DNA of 64,000 nt. Origin: CAVRQM01 sp963838805 (GTDB taxonomy: Bacteria > Pseudomonadota > Alphaproteobacteria > Acetobacterales > Acetobacteraceae). The stretch covers positions 1 to 64,000 of the forward strand of contig CAWISK010000014.1 of NCBI GenBank assembly GCA_963838805.1, in the 5' to 3' direction. The position numbers and the translations under genes are program-made. The notes under the pieces are model-generated. The model was not told the DNA's origin, did no database searches, and was given only the letters and a program-made list of their open reading frames with translations. Positions 1 to 8,470 of the stretch are shown in pieces (position 1 is the stretch's first letter; each line of letters begins with the position of its first letter).

Positions 1-764
1 GGCGGCGAAGGTCGGCCACCGCCTCGTCAACCGCTTCGTCCAGGGTCATCCCCATTTTCAGATACAGCACCACCGCGCGCGCGGTGCCGGCGCGGATGGT
101 CATCTCCCCGGTATGCGTGCAGGCAGCGGCGCCGTATGATGTGTCGGCGTACGATCCCGGCACCAATGATCGGGCTATCGCCCAGCCGGCCGGGATACTT
201 CCAGGCCCAGCCGGATGTGCTGGTGGCCGAGACGAGATTGCCCGCCGCGTCGGCCGCCAGATAGACGGTGGTATCGCGCACCCGCTCCGGATCGGCGGCC
301 GCGCGGCAGATTTCGGCGAGTGCCATGTCGTCCAGACGGTCGATCGCATCCGCACCCGCCACGCGCGCGATCAGCTCGCGCCAGGCCCGGCGCAAATCCT
401 CGATCAGATTATCATCAGGATCGGCACCGATCTCGCGGGCGAAGCGGGCAGCCCCCTCGCCCACCAGCAATTCGTGCGGAAGACACTGCAACACCTGGCG
501 TGCCACGCTCACGGGATGACGGTAGCCACGCAGCGCGCCGACGCCACCTGTGCGCAGGGTCGTGCCGTCCATCACGGCGGCGTCGAGTTCGACCTGGCCC
601 AGTATGTTCGGCCAGCCGCCGCGGCCCACGCTGCGCACGGCGGGATCAGCCTCGACCAGCCGGATGCCACGCTCGACCGCATCCAGCCCGTATGCGCCCG
701 CGCGGAGTGCTTCGACGCAGGCGGCGATGCCGGGCGCACCTTCGGAATTGGCAAGCAGGAGCAT
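1..764 (-). CDS. Glycosylasparaginase-like Ntn hydrolase (partial at window edge, one frameshift)
   Basis: Threonine-nucleophile hydrolase of the N4-(beta-N-acetylglucosaminyl)-asparaginase / isoaspartyl peptidase family, which splits the side-chain amide of glycosylated asparagine or beta-aspartyl peptides after self-cleavage into two subunits. The chain starts MLLLANSEG. The predicted nucleophile is Thr165 in RDTTVYL, followed by the family hallmark GRLGDSPIIGAG. One extra C around 156-158 breaks the frame; in the corrected frame it continues SYADTSYGAAACTHTGEM and runs off the left edge. The ATG at 762-764 lies 8 bp after the ABC ATPase stop, so the gene is probably cotranscribed with the transporter. 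The GRxGDSP motif favours glycosylasparaginase over plant-type isoaspartyl peptidase; the true substrate is not proven. Confidence 0.82.
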
Positions 765-772
765 CGCGGACC

Positions 773-1495
773 TCAGAACTGCATCTTTTTGAGAAAACGC
801 TCGATGCGCTCGCCCTGCCCGCCAGCGAAAAACGCGTCCACAGGCTCGTTGGCCACGACCTGCCCCTGATCGAGAAAGGTGATCCTGTTCGATACACGGC
901 GCGCGAACTCGATCTCGTGCGTGACGAGGATCATGGTGGTGCCGGTCCGGGCGAGGCCCTCGATGACGGCCAGAACCTCGGAAGTCATCTCCGGATCGAG
1001 TGCGGACGTTACCTCGTCGAGCAGCAGGTGACGCGGCTGCATGGCGAGGGCGCGGCAAATGCCGATCCGCTGCTGCTGGCCGCCCGACAGTTCGGCCGGG
1101 TAGCTGCGCGCCTTGTCGGCGAGCGCCACGCGCTCAAGCAGGGTCATCCCGCGCGCATCCGCCTCGGTCTTCGGCAGCTTCAGCACCCGCCGCGGTGCCA
1201 GGGTAATGTTGTCGAGCGCCGTCAGATGGGGATACAGATTGAATTGCTGGAACACCATCGCGCAGTGCTTGCGAATTTCGGTGGCGTTGCGCTTCTCGCG
1301 CACCGACAGGCCATCGACGCGGATGTCGCCCGAGGAGATCGTCTCCAGGCCGTTGATGCAGCGGATCAGCGTGCTCTTGCCGGAGCCGCTCGGCCCGAGC
1401 ACGGAGACCACCTCGCCGTCCGAGAAGCCGAGCGAGACCCGTTTCAGCACCTCGGTCCGGCCAAACGCCTTGGTCAAATCCTGAATCTCAATCAT
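773..1495 (-). CDS. Polar amino acid ABC transporter, ATP-binding subunit
   Basis: Cytoplasmic ATPase (240 aa) that powers a polar-amino-acid-type importer. Starting at ATG 1493-1495 it shows, in order, Walker A GPSGSGKST, a Q-loop in VFQQFNLYPHLT, the signature LSGGQQQR, Walker B HLLLDEVTSALDP and the switch histidine in LVTHEIEF. This matches the GlnQ/HisP group in length and motifs. Walker B has DEVT where DEPT is usual, a common conservative variant. It lies 4 bp downstream of the permease gene and upstream of the asparaginase-like gene, so permease, ATPase and hydrolase form one unit. No periplasmic binding protein gene is visible; it may lie beyond the left edge. Confidence 0.93.
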   Translation of the reverse strand: MIEIQDLTKAFGRTEVLKRVSLGFSDGEVVSVLGPSGSGKSTLIRCINGLETISSGDIRVDGLSVREKRNATEIRKHCAMVFQQFNLYPHLTALDNITLAPRRVLKLPKTEADARGMTLLERVALADKARSYPAELSGGQQQRIGICRALAMQPRHLLLDEVTSALDPEMTSEVLAVIEGLARTGTTMILVTHEIEFARRVSNRITFLDQGQVVANEPVDAFFAGGQGERIERFLKKMQF

Positions 1496-1499
1496 TGGC

Positions 1500-2185
1500 C
1501 TATGCCCGCTGCGAGGTCCATGCGGATTTGAGCTGCATACGGCGTTCCGCATAGCCCGCGAGCATGGATAGCGGTTTGGAAACGGCAAAGTAGAGCGCGC
1601 CCACGATGGGCCAGACGATGAATGGCTGAAGCGTGCGGATGTTGAGGATCGAGCCGACCTTGGTGAGGTCCATGACGTTGATCAGCGCCACCAGCGACGA
1701 GACCTGGAGCTGGCCAACCAGCAGCACGATCGTGGGCGGGATCATGGTTCGCACCGCCTGCGGCAGGATCACGTCGCGCAGGCGGTTCCAGTATCCCAGC
1801 CCATAGGCTGATGCCGCTTCCCACTGGCCGCGGGGCACCGCGTCGAAAGCCGCGACCACGATGACGGTGATGAAAGCGCTGGTGTTCACGGAGAGCGTGG
1901 CGACGGAAGCGGTGACGGGATCGAGACCGAAGCCCAGCACCATCGGCAGGCCGAAGAACACCAGAAAGAGCTGCACCAGCAGAGGCGAGTTGCGGAACAG
2001 CTCGACATAGACCGCCGCCAAGACGGAGAGCACGGGCACACGCTGATGGCGGATCAGCGCCAGCAGAAAGCCGAGCGCGATGCCAATTACCGTCGAGGCG
2101 CCCAGACCCCTAGCGTGACACCCAATCCCTGCAACAGGAGAACCGCGTCGTGCGGCACGAGCGTCGTGTACTGGAAGCGCTGCAT
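1500..2185 (-). CDS. Polar amino acid ABC transporter permease (frameshift near its 5' end)
   Basis: Inner-membrane permease of the HisM/HisQ group. The intact part has the family motif FRNSPLLVQLFLVFFGLP and the EAA loop EAASAYGLGYWNRLRDVILPQ, which contacts the ATPase. The N-terminus, MQRFQYTTLVPHDAVLLLQ followed by GLGVTLGV, lies one frame away. A single missing base near 2100-2105 joins it to ASTVIGIALGFLLALIR and restores a first membrane helix, giving about 228 residues, normal for the family. The ATG at 2183-2185 is 13 bp from the LacI gene stop, so the regulator may head this operon. A second permease of the same type lies at 4808-5527 on the other strand, and the two probably form the heterodimer. 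Confidence 0.88.
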
Positions 2186-2198
2186 GTGTGTCCGCGGC

Positions 2199-3251
2199 CT
2201 AAGGCGACCGGCTCGTCTCGCGGCCACCCCTCGCCGGCTGCTTAGCAGCCGGTGCAGGGCTCACCGATCCCCGCAGCATCAATTCGACGGGCACCCGCGC
2301 GAGCGTGGCGGCGACAGGCTTGCCAGCAATCATGTCGACCAGAACGCGCACTCCCTCGCGGCCGAATTGCTCCGCCGACTGCCGGATCGTCGTCAACGGC
2401 GGCTGCAGCAGATCGAGAAAGCTCATGTCATCGAAGCTCACCAGCGACACGTCCTGCGGAACCCGCACGCCCGCCGCACGAGCCGCGCGCAGCACGCCGA
2501 AGGCCAGCATGTCGGCCGCGGCAAAGATCGCGGTCGGGCGTACAGCCTGGCGCCACAAACGATCGAAAGCCTGCCGTCCGAAATCCTCGTCATATCGGCC
2601 CGTGAGGATCATGGCTGGATCGACCGTCAGCCCGGCGTCCGCGAACTCGTGGTGGAATCCGGCCAACCGTTCGTCCACGCTGATCATCCCGGACAGGCCG
2701 CCGACGAAGGCCACGCGTCGGTGTCGCTGCTCGATCAGCAGCCGCGCGGCAAGGCGGCCGCCGCGCTCGTTGTCGGCAAACAGGCGCGGAACCTGAACGC
2801 CGGGCACGTCCTCGTCCAGCAGTACGACCTTCTTCAGCGCGTTGATGCGGCGCACCAGTTCGGTGCTGCCCGGATGGTTGGTCAGCAATAGGATGCCGTC
2901 AAGCTGGCGGTCCCCCAGCTTCGACAGGAACTGAAGCTCCCGGCTCTCGTCGTTGCGCGAGTTGAACACCGACAGGCTGTAGCCCAACGCCGTCGCCTCC
3001 GCCTCCGCGAAGCTCGCGATCTCGGCAAAAAACGGATAGCTGATATCGGTCGTCACCAGCCCGAGCGTCTCGCTCGACCCCGCGCTCAGCCGCCGGGCAA
3101 TGGCGTTGGGCGTATAGTCGAGATGGCCCACCGCGTCGTCGATCCGCTTGCGTGTGTGCTCGGGCAACTCGATGCGTCCGTTCAGATAGCGCGAGACCGC
3201 GCCGACGGACAGTCCAGCCTCCCGTGCCACGTCGCGGATTGTCGCCCTCAC
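2199..3251 (-). CDS. LacI family transcriptional regulator
   Basis: Ligand-responsive DNA-binding regulator of 350 aa. Residues 1-50 hold the helix-turn-helix and hinge (IRDVAREAGLSVGAVSRYLN, then PNAIARRLSAGSS). The remainder is a periplasmic-binding-protein-like sensor domain with typical anchors such as DGILLLTNHPG, FADNERGGRLAARLL and SFDDMSFLDLLQPPLTTIRQ. The C-terminal ~20 residues are basic and probably disordered. It sits between the two halves of an amino-acid/peptide transport locus and directly faces the M24-fold hydrolase gene, with a palindrome in the 124 bp between them. Local and probably autogenous control is therefore likely. LacI proteins usually sense sugars, which would fit a glycosylated amino acid ligand, but that is inference. 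Confidence 0.93.
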   Translation of the reverse strand: MRATIRDVAREAGLSVGAVSRYLNGRIELPEHTRKRIDDAVGHLDYTPNAIARRLSAGSSETLGLVTTDISYPFFAEIASFAEAEATALGYSLSVFNSRNDESRELQFLSKLGDRQLDGILLLTNHPGSTELVRRINALKKVVLLDEDVPGVQVPRLFADNERGGRLAARLLIEQRHRRVAFVGGLSGMISVDERLAGFHHEFADAGLTVDPAMILTGRYDEDFGRQAFDRLWRQAVRPTAIFAAADMLAFGVLRAARAAGVRVPQDVSLVSFDDMSFLDLLQPPLTTIRQSAEQFGREGVRVLVDMIAGKPVAATLARVPVELMLRGSVSPAPAAKQPARGGRETSRSP

Positions 3252-3289
3252 CGCCCCGATGCTCCCGACTTCGCGGTTTACACAGAAAT

Positions 3290-3301
3290 TAAACCGGTTT
3301 A
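3290..3301. promoter_or_regulatory. Putative LacI-family operator between divergent genes
   Basis: TAAACCGGTTTA is a perfect 12-bp palindrome with the central CG step typical of LacI-family operators. It lies 38 bp from the regulator start and 74 bp upstream of the M24-fold gene, in a conspicuously AT-richer stretch, so a bound repressor could cover both promoters. A half-site-like CGGTTTAC occurs about 14 bp to the left (3274-3281). Assignment rests on symmetry and position only. Confidence 0.6.
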
Positions 3302-3375
3302 CTCTCTTGCGTCAACTGCGATGATGCGACAGCGGACGCGCGCCGCGCGAAGCCGTGGCGACACAGGAGCCTTGC

Positions 3376-4788
3376 ATGCCCGTCCGCGAACCGCGAATCG
3401 AGCTCGCGGAAATCGACCTTCCCGATTTCGGCGAACCGACCGTGGAACCGTCCGTTCCGTCCGCCATCTACGCGGAGAGGGTTGCCGCGGCGCTGGACCG
3501 CGCCCGGCAGCATGGCCTGGATGCTCTGGTGGTGTTCGGCGATCGCGAGCACATGGCCAATGTCGCCTACCTGACCGGCTACGACCCGCGTTTCGAGGAG
3601 ACCCTGCTGGTGCTGCGCCACGGCGCCACGCCGGCGCTCCTGGTCGGCAACGAGGGCTGGGGCTATGCCGAATTGGCGGCCGGACAGTTCGACCGCGTGC
3701 TGTTCCAGACCTTCAGCCTGATGGGCCAGCCACGCGACCGCAGCCCATCCCTCGCCGATATTCTGGGCTCACTCGGCATCGCGGCCGCCCAACGCATCGG
3801 TGTCGCCGGCTGGAAATATTTCGGCGCGGGCGACAAGGGGCTGGGCGAGACGACGCTGGAGGTGCCGTCCTATATCGCCGACGCATTGCGCCAGCTCGCC
3901 GGGCCGGACGGTCAGGTGGTGAACGCGACCGAAATCTTCATGGCGCCCGATGATGGCTTGCGCGCCATCAACGACGTGGACCAACTCGCAGCCTTCGAGT
4001 TCGCCGCCACCTGCACCTCGCAAGCGCTGCGCCGCGTGCTGTTCGGCATGAAGCCCGGGATGCGCGAGTACGACGCGGTGCGGCTGATGGGCCTCACTGG
4101 AATGCCGCTCGGGGCGCATCTGATGCTGTCGAGCGGCGAGCGCGCGCGCTATGGCCTGCCCAGCCCCTCCAGCCGCGTGATCGAGCGCGGCGATCCGTTC
4201 ACGATGGCGTATTGCACCTGGGGCGCGCTGACCGCACGTGCCGGATTCGTGGTGGCCGACGCGAGCGAGCTGCCACCCGGCATCCAGGACTACGTGGACA
4301 AGCTGGTCACGCCATATTTCGCTGCGGTCGTCGCCTGGTACGAAGCAATCGGCATCGGCGTGGAGGGCCGGACGCTGCATGCCGCGATCCACGACCGGCT
4401 CGGCGACCCGTTCTTCGGCATCGGCCTCAACCCGGGCCACCTGATCCATCTCGACGAGTGGATGCACTCGCCCATCACCGCCGATAGCCAGGTGCGCCTG
4501 CGATCCGGCATGGCCCTCCAGATCGACGTCATCCCGGCCACCAACTCGCCCTGGTTCACGACCAACATCGAGGACGGGATCTGCCTTGCCGACGCGACCC
4601 TCCGCTCCGAGTTCGCGCGCCGCTATCCCGAGGCCTGGGGGCGCATTGAACGCCGGCGTGCCTTCATGATCGAGACGCTGGGCATCCGGCTGCGCCCGGA
4701 AATGCTGCCCTTCAGCAATATCCCGGCCTATCTGCCGCCATTCCTGCTGGCGCCGCGCCGTGCGATGGTGGCCCGCCGTCCGGCCTGA
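3376..4788 (+). CDS. M24-fold (creatinase/Xaa-Pro peptidase-like) hydrolase
   Basis: A 470-residue protein of the pita-bread M24 superfamily, which includes aminopeptidase P, prolidase and creatinase. The N-terminal creatinase-like domain (about 30-190) contains GLDALVVFGDREHMANVAYLTGYDPRF without long gaps; the C-terminal domain (about 200-440) includes GMREYDAVRLMG, NPGHLIHLDEW and ALQIDVIPATN. I do not see the full D-D-H-E-E metal set: the first aspartate position reads FTMAYCTWGALTARAGF. It may therefore act without metal, as creatinase does. The ATG at 3376 is chosen because GGAG lies 6 bp upstream; an in-frame GTG occurs at 3355. The downstream permease starts 19 bp later, implying coupled uptake and cleavage of a small amide or peptide. 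Confidence 0.82.
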   Translation: MPVREPRIELAEIDLPDFGEPTVEPSVPSAIYAERVAAALDRARQHGLDALVVFGDREHMANVAYLTGYDPRFEETLLVLRHGATPALLVGNEGWGYAELAAGQFDRVLFQTFSLMGQPRDRSPSLADILGSLGIAAAQRIGVAGWKYFGAGDKGLGETTLEVPSYIADALRQLAGPDGQVVNATEIFMAPDDGLRAINDVDQLAAFEFAATCTSQALRRVLFGMKPGMREYDAVRLMGLTGMPLGAHLMLSSGERARYGLPSPSSRVIERGDPFTMAYCTWGALTARAGFVVADASELPPGIQDYVDKLVTPYFAAVVAWYEAIGIGVEGRTLHAAIHDRLGDPFFGIGLNPGHLIHLDEWMHSPITADSQVRLRSGMALQIDVIPATNSPWFTTNIEDGICLADATLRSEFARRYPEAWGRIERRRAFMIETLGIRLRPEMLPFSNIPAYLPPFLLAPRRAMVARRPA

Positions 4789-4807
4789 ACATGCAGAAGA
4801 CACGAGC

Positions 4808-5527
4808 ATGCCGCTCCAGTTCCATGTGATCGCCGCCAACCTGCCCTATCTGCTGCAAGGGCTGCTGGTGACGGCGCTGGTCAGCCTCGCCACGCTGCTG
4901 CTGAGCTTCATCCTCGCGATCGGGCTTGCCGTGGTGCGCGTCTCGAAGCGGCGCGCGTTGCAGTGGCTCGGCAGCCTCTACATCGACGTGTTCCGCAACA
5001 CGCCCTTCATCGTCCAGCTTTTCTTCTTGTATTTCGGGCTGCCGGAGATCGGCATCATGATCGGGCCGATCGAGACCGGCATTTTGGCGCTCAGCCTCGC
5101 TACGGCGGCGAGCAATGCCGAGGTGATCCGCGCCGGCATCGAGACGGTGGATCGGGGCATCGTCGAGGCCGCACAGTCCTCGGCACTCTCGCCGATGCAG
5201 ATCTACCGCTACGTGATCCTGCCGATCGCGCTGCGCGTGGCCTGGCGGCCGCTTGGCAGCGTGTTCGTCAATATGGTGCTGACCACCTCGATCCTGTCCA
5301 CGATCACCGTCAACGATCTGATGGGCAACGCGAACACCGTTTCCTCCACGACTTTCCGACCGTTCGAGGTGTATCTGACGGTGCTGGTTCTCTACTGCCT
5401 TGTGACGTTCATCGTTTCGGCCGGGGTCAAGGTGACGGAGGTGCTGCTAGTCCGTACCCCCGCGCGCGGGCCGCTATCAGCCGATCTGAGCCGAGAGAGC
5501 CGGTTTGGCCAGGGAGAGAGAAATTGA
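4808..5527 (+). CDS. Polar amino acid ABC transporter permease
   Basis: Inner-membrane permease (239 aa) of the HisQ/HisM group. It has helices at about 10-45, 55-90 and 185-215, the motif FRNTPFIVQLFFLYFGLP and the EAA loop EAAQSSALSPMQIYRYVILP. It is the natural partner of the permease encoded divergently at 1500-2185; such importers normally use two permeases, one ATPase dimer and a binding protein. It is cotranscribed with the upstream M24-fold hydrolase. The tail after about residue 225 is short and polar. trpG follows 31 bp later on the same strand but belongs to an unrelated pathway. Confidence 0.9.
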   Translation: MPLQFHVIAANLPYLLQGLLVTALVSLATLLLSFILAIGLAVVRVSKRRALQWLGSLYIDVFRNTPFIVQLFFLYFGLPEIGIMIGPIETGILALSLATAASNAEVIRAGIETVDRGIVEAAQSSALSPMQIYRYVILPIALRVAWRPLGSVFVNMVLTTSILSTITVNDLMGNANTVSSTTFRPFEVYLTVLVLYCLVTFIVSAGVKVTEVLLVRTPARGPLSADLSRESRFGQGERN

Positions 5528-5558
5528 CGCGCCGGGGCTGCCGGACCAATCTGCCGCC

Positions 5559-6155
5559 ATGATCCTGCTGATCGACAACTACGACAGCTTCACCTTCAAC
5601 CTCGTGCACTTCCTGGGCGAGCTTGGCGCCGTGTGCGAGGTCCACCGCAACGACCGCCTGACTGTCCAGCAGGCTCTTGCCCTGCGGCCGGAGGCGATCG
5701 TGCTGTCGCCCGGCCCCTGCACGCCCAACGACGCCGGCATCTGTCTCGACCTGATCACGGCCGCGGCCGGTCGCGTACCGGTGCTGGGGGTCTGTCTCGG
5801 CCATCAGGCGATCGGCCAGGCATTCGGCGGCCGGGTGGTACGCGCTTCCGGGCCGATGCACGGCAAGACCAGCCTCATCGCGCACGAGGGCACCGATCTG
5901 TTCGAGGGGCTGCCCAGCCCGTTCCAGGCGACGCGCTATCATAGCCTGGTCGTGGAGGCGGAATCGCTCCCGCCCGTGCTGCTGCCCACGGCGCGGACCC
6001 AGGATGGCGTGATCATGGGATTTCGCCATCGCCATTTCCCTATCTTCGGCGTGCAGTTTCATCCCGAGAGCATCGCCAGCGAACACGGTCACGCCCTGCT
6101 GGGCAATTTCCTGGCGATCGCCAGAGGCCGCAACGCCCCCGGCAAGGCCGCCTGA
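5559..6155 (+). CDS. trpG: Anthranilate synthase glutamine amidotransferase component
   Basis: Class I glutamine amidotransferase of 198 aa that supplies ammonia to TrpE for anthranilate, the first step of tryptophan synthesis; in many bacteria it also serves 4-amino-4-deoxychorismate synthase for folate. The N-terminus MILLIDNYDSFTFN is diagnostic. The nucleophile is the Cys of LGVCLGHQAIGQAFGG, and the His-Glu pair is in FGVQFHPESIAS. The ATG at 5559 begins the canonical N-terminus. It heads a compact run with trpD (15 bp downstream), trpC, moaC and moeA. The large subunit TrpE is not in this window. Confidence 0.96.
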   Translation: MILLIDNYDSFTFNLVHFLGELGAVCEVHRNDRLTVQQALALRPEAIVLSPGPCTPNDAGICLDLITAAAGRVPVLGVCLGHQAIGQAFGGRVVRASGPMHGKTSLIAHEGTDLFEGLPSPFQATRYHSLVVEAESLPPVLLPTARTQDGVIMGFRHRHFPIFGVQFHPESIASEHGHALLGNFLAIARGRNAPGKAA

Positions 6156-6170
6156 ACCCGCCACCGTGCT

Positions 6171-7181
6171 ATGACGGCCAATCTCAAGCCCGTGCTGGCC
6201 CGCCTGGCGCAGGGCGAAACCCTTGATGAGGACGCGGCCGAGCAGGCCTTCGACATCATCATGGCCGGGGAGGCCACGCCGGCGCAGATCGCCGGATTGC
6301 TGATGGCGATGCGGGTGCGCGGCGAGACCGTGGCGGAACTGACCGGGGCCACGCGCGCCGTGCGTGGACGCATGCTGGCGGTCGAGGCGCCCGACGGTGC
6401 CATCGACGTCTGCGGCACCGGCGGCGACGGGGCGGGCACGCTCAATGTCTCGACCGCCGTGACGTTCGTGCTGGCCGGGTGTGGCGTGCCCGTCGCCAAG
6501 CACGGCAACCGCGCCCTCTCCTCGCGTACCGGCGGGGCCGATGTGCTGACCGCCCTCGGCGTCAACGTGGACGTGCCGCTGGAACGGCTGCCCCAGGTGC
6601 TGCGGACGGCCGGCTGTGCCTTCCTGTTCGCGCCGCGCCACCACGCGGCGTGGCGCCACGCGACCGGACCTCGCGTCGAACTGGGCACGCGCACGATCTT
6701 CAACCTGCTCGGGCCGATGGCCAATCCGGCAGGGGTCAGGCGACAATTGACGGGCGTGTTCGATCCGGTATGGGCACGGCCGATGGCCGAGAGCCTGCAA
6801 CGGCTCGGCACGACCGCGTGCTGGATCGTGCATGGGGCGGGGCTCGACGAGCTGACCGTTGCGGGCGAGAATCAGGTCGTCGCCATGGCAGACGGCGCGG
6901 TGCGCAGCTTCACGGTGACAGCGGCCGATGCCGGACTGGCCGAGGCACCCGTCGAAGCCATCCAGGGCGGCGATGCGGCCCTGAACGCGGCTGCGCTGGC
7001 GGCGTTGTTGCGGGGTGCGGCCGGCGCCTACCGCGACACCGTGCTGCTGAACGCCGCCGCGGCCCTGATCGTGGCTGGACGCGCGGGCGAGTTGCGCGAG
7101 GGCGTAGCCTCGGCGGCTCGGGCGCTCGATGACGGCGCGGCGCTGGCCGCGCTAGACGCATTGCGGAGGGAGACCGCATGA
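6171..7181 (+). CDS. trpD: Anthranilate phosphoribosyltransferase
   Basis: Transfers phosphoribose from PRPP to anthranilate, the second step of tryptophan synthesis. The 336-residue chain has the expected all-alpha N-terminal domain and the PRPP-binding loop CGTGGDGAGTLNVST. The conserved VAKHGNRALSSRTGGADVL binds magnesium and anthranilate, and HHAAWRHATGPRVELGTRT follows. Length and motifs are fully standard. The last codons overlap the trpC start in an ATGA, so translation of the two is coupled. Confidence 0.97.
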   Translation: MTANLKPVLARLAQGETLDEDAAEQAFDIIMAGEATPAQIAGLLMAMRVRGETVAELTGATRAVRGRMLAVEAPDGAIDVCGTGGDGAGTLNVSTAVTFVLAGCGVPVAKHGNRALSSRTGGADVLTALGVNVDVPLERLPQVLRTAGCAFLFAPRHHAAWRHATGPRVELGTRTIFNLLGPMANPAGVRRQLTGVFDPVWARPMAESLQRLGTTACWIVHGAGLDELTVAGENQVVAMADGAVRSFTVTAADAGLAEAPVEAIQGGDAALNAAALAALLRGAAGAYRDTVLLNAAAALIVAGRAGELREGVASAARALDDGAALAALDALRRETA

Positions 7182-7996
7182 GCGGGCAGGCAGCAACGCT
7201 GGACAGCAACGCGCTGACCCGGATCTGCGATGACACCCGCGCCGAGACGGCGCGACGACGCGAGCGGGTCACCCTGGAGCAGATGCGCGCCCGCGCCATT
7301 GCGGGCGGCGAACCGCGCGGCTTCGGCCATCGCCTGATGCGTGCCTGCGTGCCGGGCTACGCGCTGATCGCCGAGCTGAAGCGCGCCTCGCCGTCGGGCG
7401 GCGACATCCGGCCGGATTTCGATCCCGCCGCCTTGGCCCGCACCTACGCCGATGCGGGTGCGACATGCCTCTCCGTGCTGACGGATACACCCCATTTCAA
7501 GGGCGGCCCCGAGGATTTGCGGGCCGTCAGGGCGGCGGTCGATCTGCCGGTGCTGCGCAAGGATTTCATCCTCGATCCGTGGCAGGTCTATGAGAGCCGT
7601 GCGATGGGCGCCGATTGCATCCTGCTGATCATGGCGGCCCTCCAGGACGATCAGGCGGTCGAACTGGAGAGTGTCGCACGGATGCTCGACATGGATGTCC
7701 TGGTCGAGGTTCACGACGAACGAGAACTCCAGCGGGCGCTTGGGTTGCAGACCAAGTTGATCGGGATAAATAATCGCAATCTTAATACGTTACAGACAGA
7801 TTTGCGCACGACACATGAATTGAGCCCGTTAGTGCCGCCGGACCAATTCGTGATTGCCGAGAGCGGCATCCGCAGCCATGCCGATGTTCTGGCGCTCGCG
7901 GATCTCTCGGTGCGTTGCTTCCTGGTCGGCGAGAGCTTGCTGCGCCAGGAGGATGTGGGACTCGCCACCCGCCGGCTGCTCGGCACCGTTTCGTGA
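7178..7996 (+). CDS. trpC: Indole-3-glycerol phosphate synthase
   Basis: TIM-barrel enzyme (272 aa) that closes CdRP to indole-3-glycerol phosphate. Recognisable elements are AELKRASPSGGDI (catalytic lysine), VLRKDFILDPWQVYESRAMGAD, LVEVHDERELQRAL, IGINNRNLNTLQTDL and VIAESGIRSHAD. The gene overlaps trpD by ATGA and moaC by GTGA. Between about 7760 and 7830 base composition drops sharply and codons rare elsewhere here (ATA, several AAT, CTT, TTA, ACA) encode the conserved IGINNRN segment, although the protein reads normally. Confidence 0.97.
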   Translation: MSGQAATLDSNALTRICDDTRAETARRRERVTLEQMRARAIAGGEPRGFGHRLMRACVPGYALIAELKRASPSGGDIRPDFDPAALARTYADAGATCLSVLTDTPHFKGGPEDLRAVRAAVDLPVLRKDFILDPWQVYESRAMGADCILLIMAALQDDQAVELESVARMLDMDVLVEVHDERELQRALGLQTKLIGINNRNLNTLQTDLRTTHELSPLVPPDQFVIAESGIRSHADVLALADLSVRCFLVGESLLRQEDVGLATRRLLGTVS

Positions 7997-8466
7997 GCCA
8001 ACTCACGCACATCGACGCGGCTGGCCGAGCCACGATGGTCGATGTAGGCGACAAGCCGATCACGCAGCGGATAGCCACGGCCACCGGCCGTGTGGTCATG
8101 CAGCCAGCGACCCTCCGGCTCATTGCCGAGGGCGGGGCGCGCAAGGGCGACGTGTTCGGCGTGGCACGCCTGGCCGGGATCATGGCGGCCAAACGCACCG
8201 CGGATCTGATTCCGCTGTGTCATCCCCTGCCCCTATCGTCCGTCGCGGTGGAACTCGCCCCCGAAGGCGAGGATTGCGTCGCGATCTCGGCCACCGTACG
8301 CACCACCGGGCGGACCGGCGTCGAGATGGAGGCGCTGACGGCGGTCTCGGTGGCGGCACTCACCATCTATGACATGTGCAAGGCGGTCGATCGCTCGATG
8401 CGGGTGGAGGCGATCCGCGTGACCGCGAAATCGGGTGGCGCATCCGGCGATTTCGTCCAGGCCTAA
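7993..8466 (+). CDS. moaC: Cyclic pyranopterin monophosphate synthase
   Basis: Second enzyme of molybdenum cofactor synthesis, converting the cyclic GTP product of MoaA into cyclic pyranopterin monophosphate. The 157 aa show the MoaC signatures MVDVGDKPITQRIATA, LIPLCHPLPLSSV, RTTGRTGVEMEALTAVSVAALTI without breaks, and a C-terminal KSGGASGDF. I take the GTG at 7993 (protein SQLTHIDAAG), which overlaps the trpC stop as GTGA. The neighbour moeA acts later in the same pathway; moaA is not in the window. Confidence 0.96.
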   Translation: MSQLTHIDAAGRATMVDVGDKPITQRIATATGRVVMQPATLRLIAEGGARKGDVFGVARLAGIMAAKRTADLIPLCHPLPLSSVAVELAPEGEDCVAISATVRTTGRTGVEMEALTAVSVAALTIYDMCKAVDRSMRVEAIRVTAKSGGASGDFVQA

Positions 8467-8470
8467 CGCG

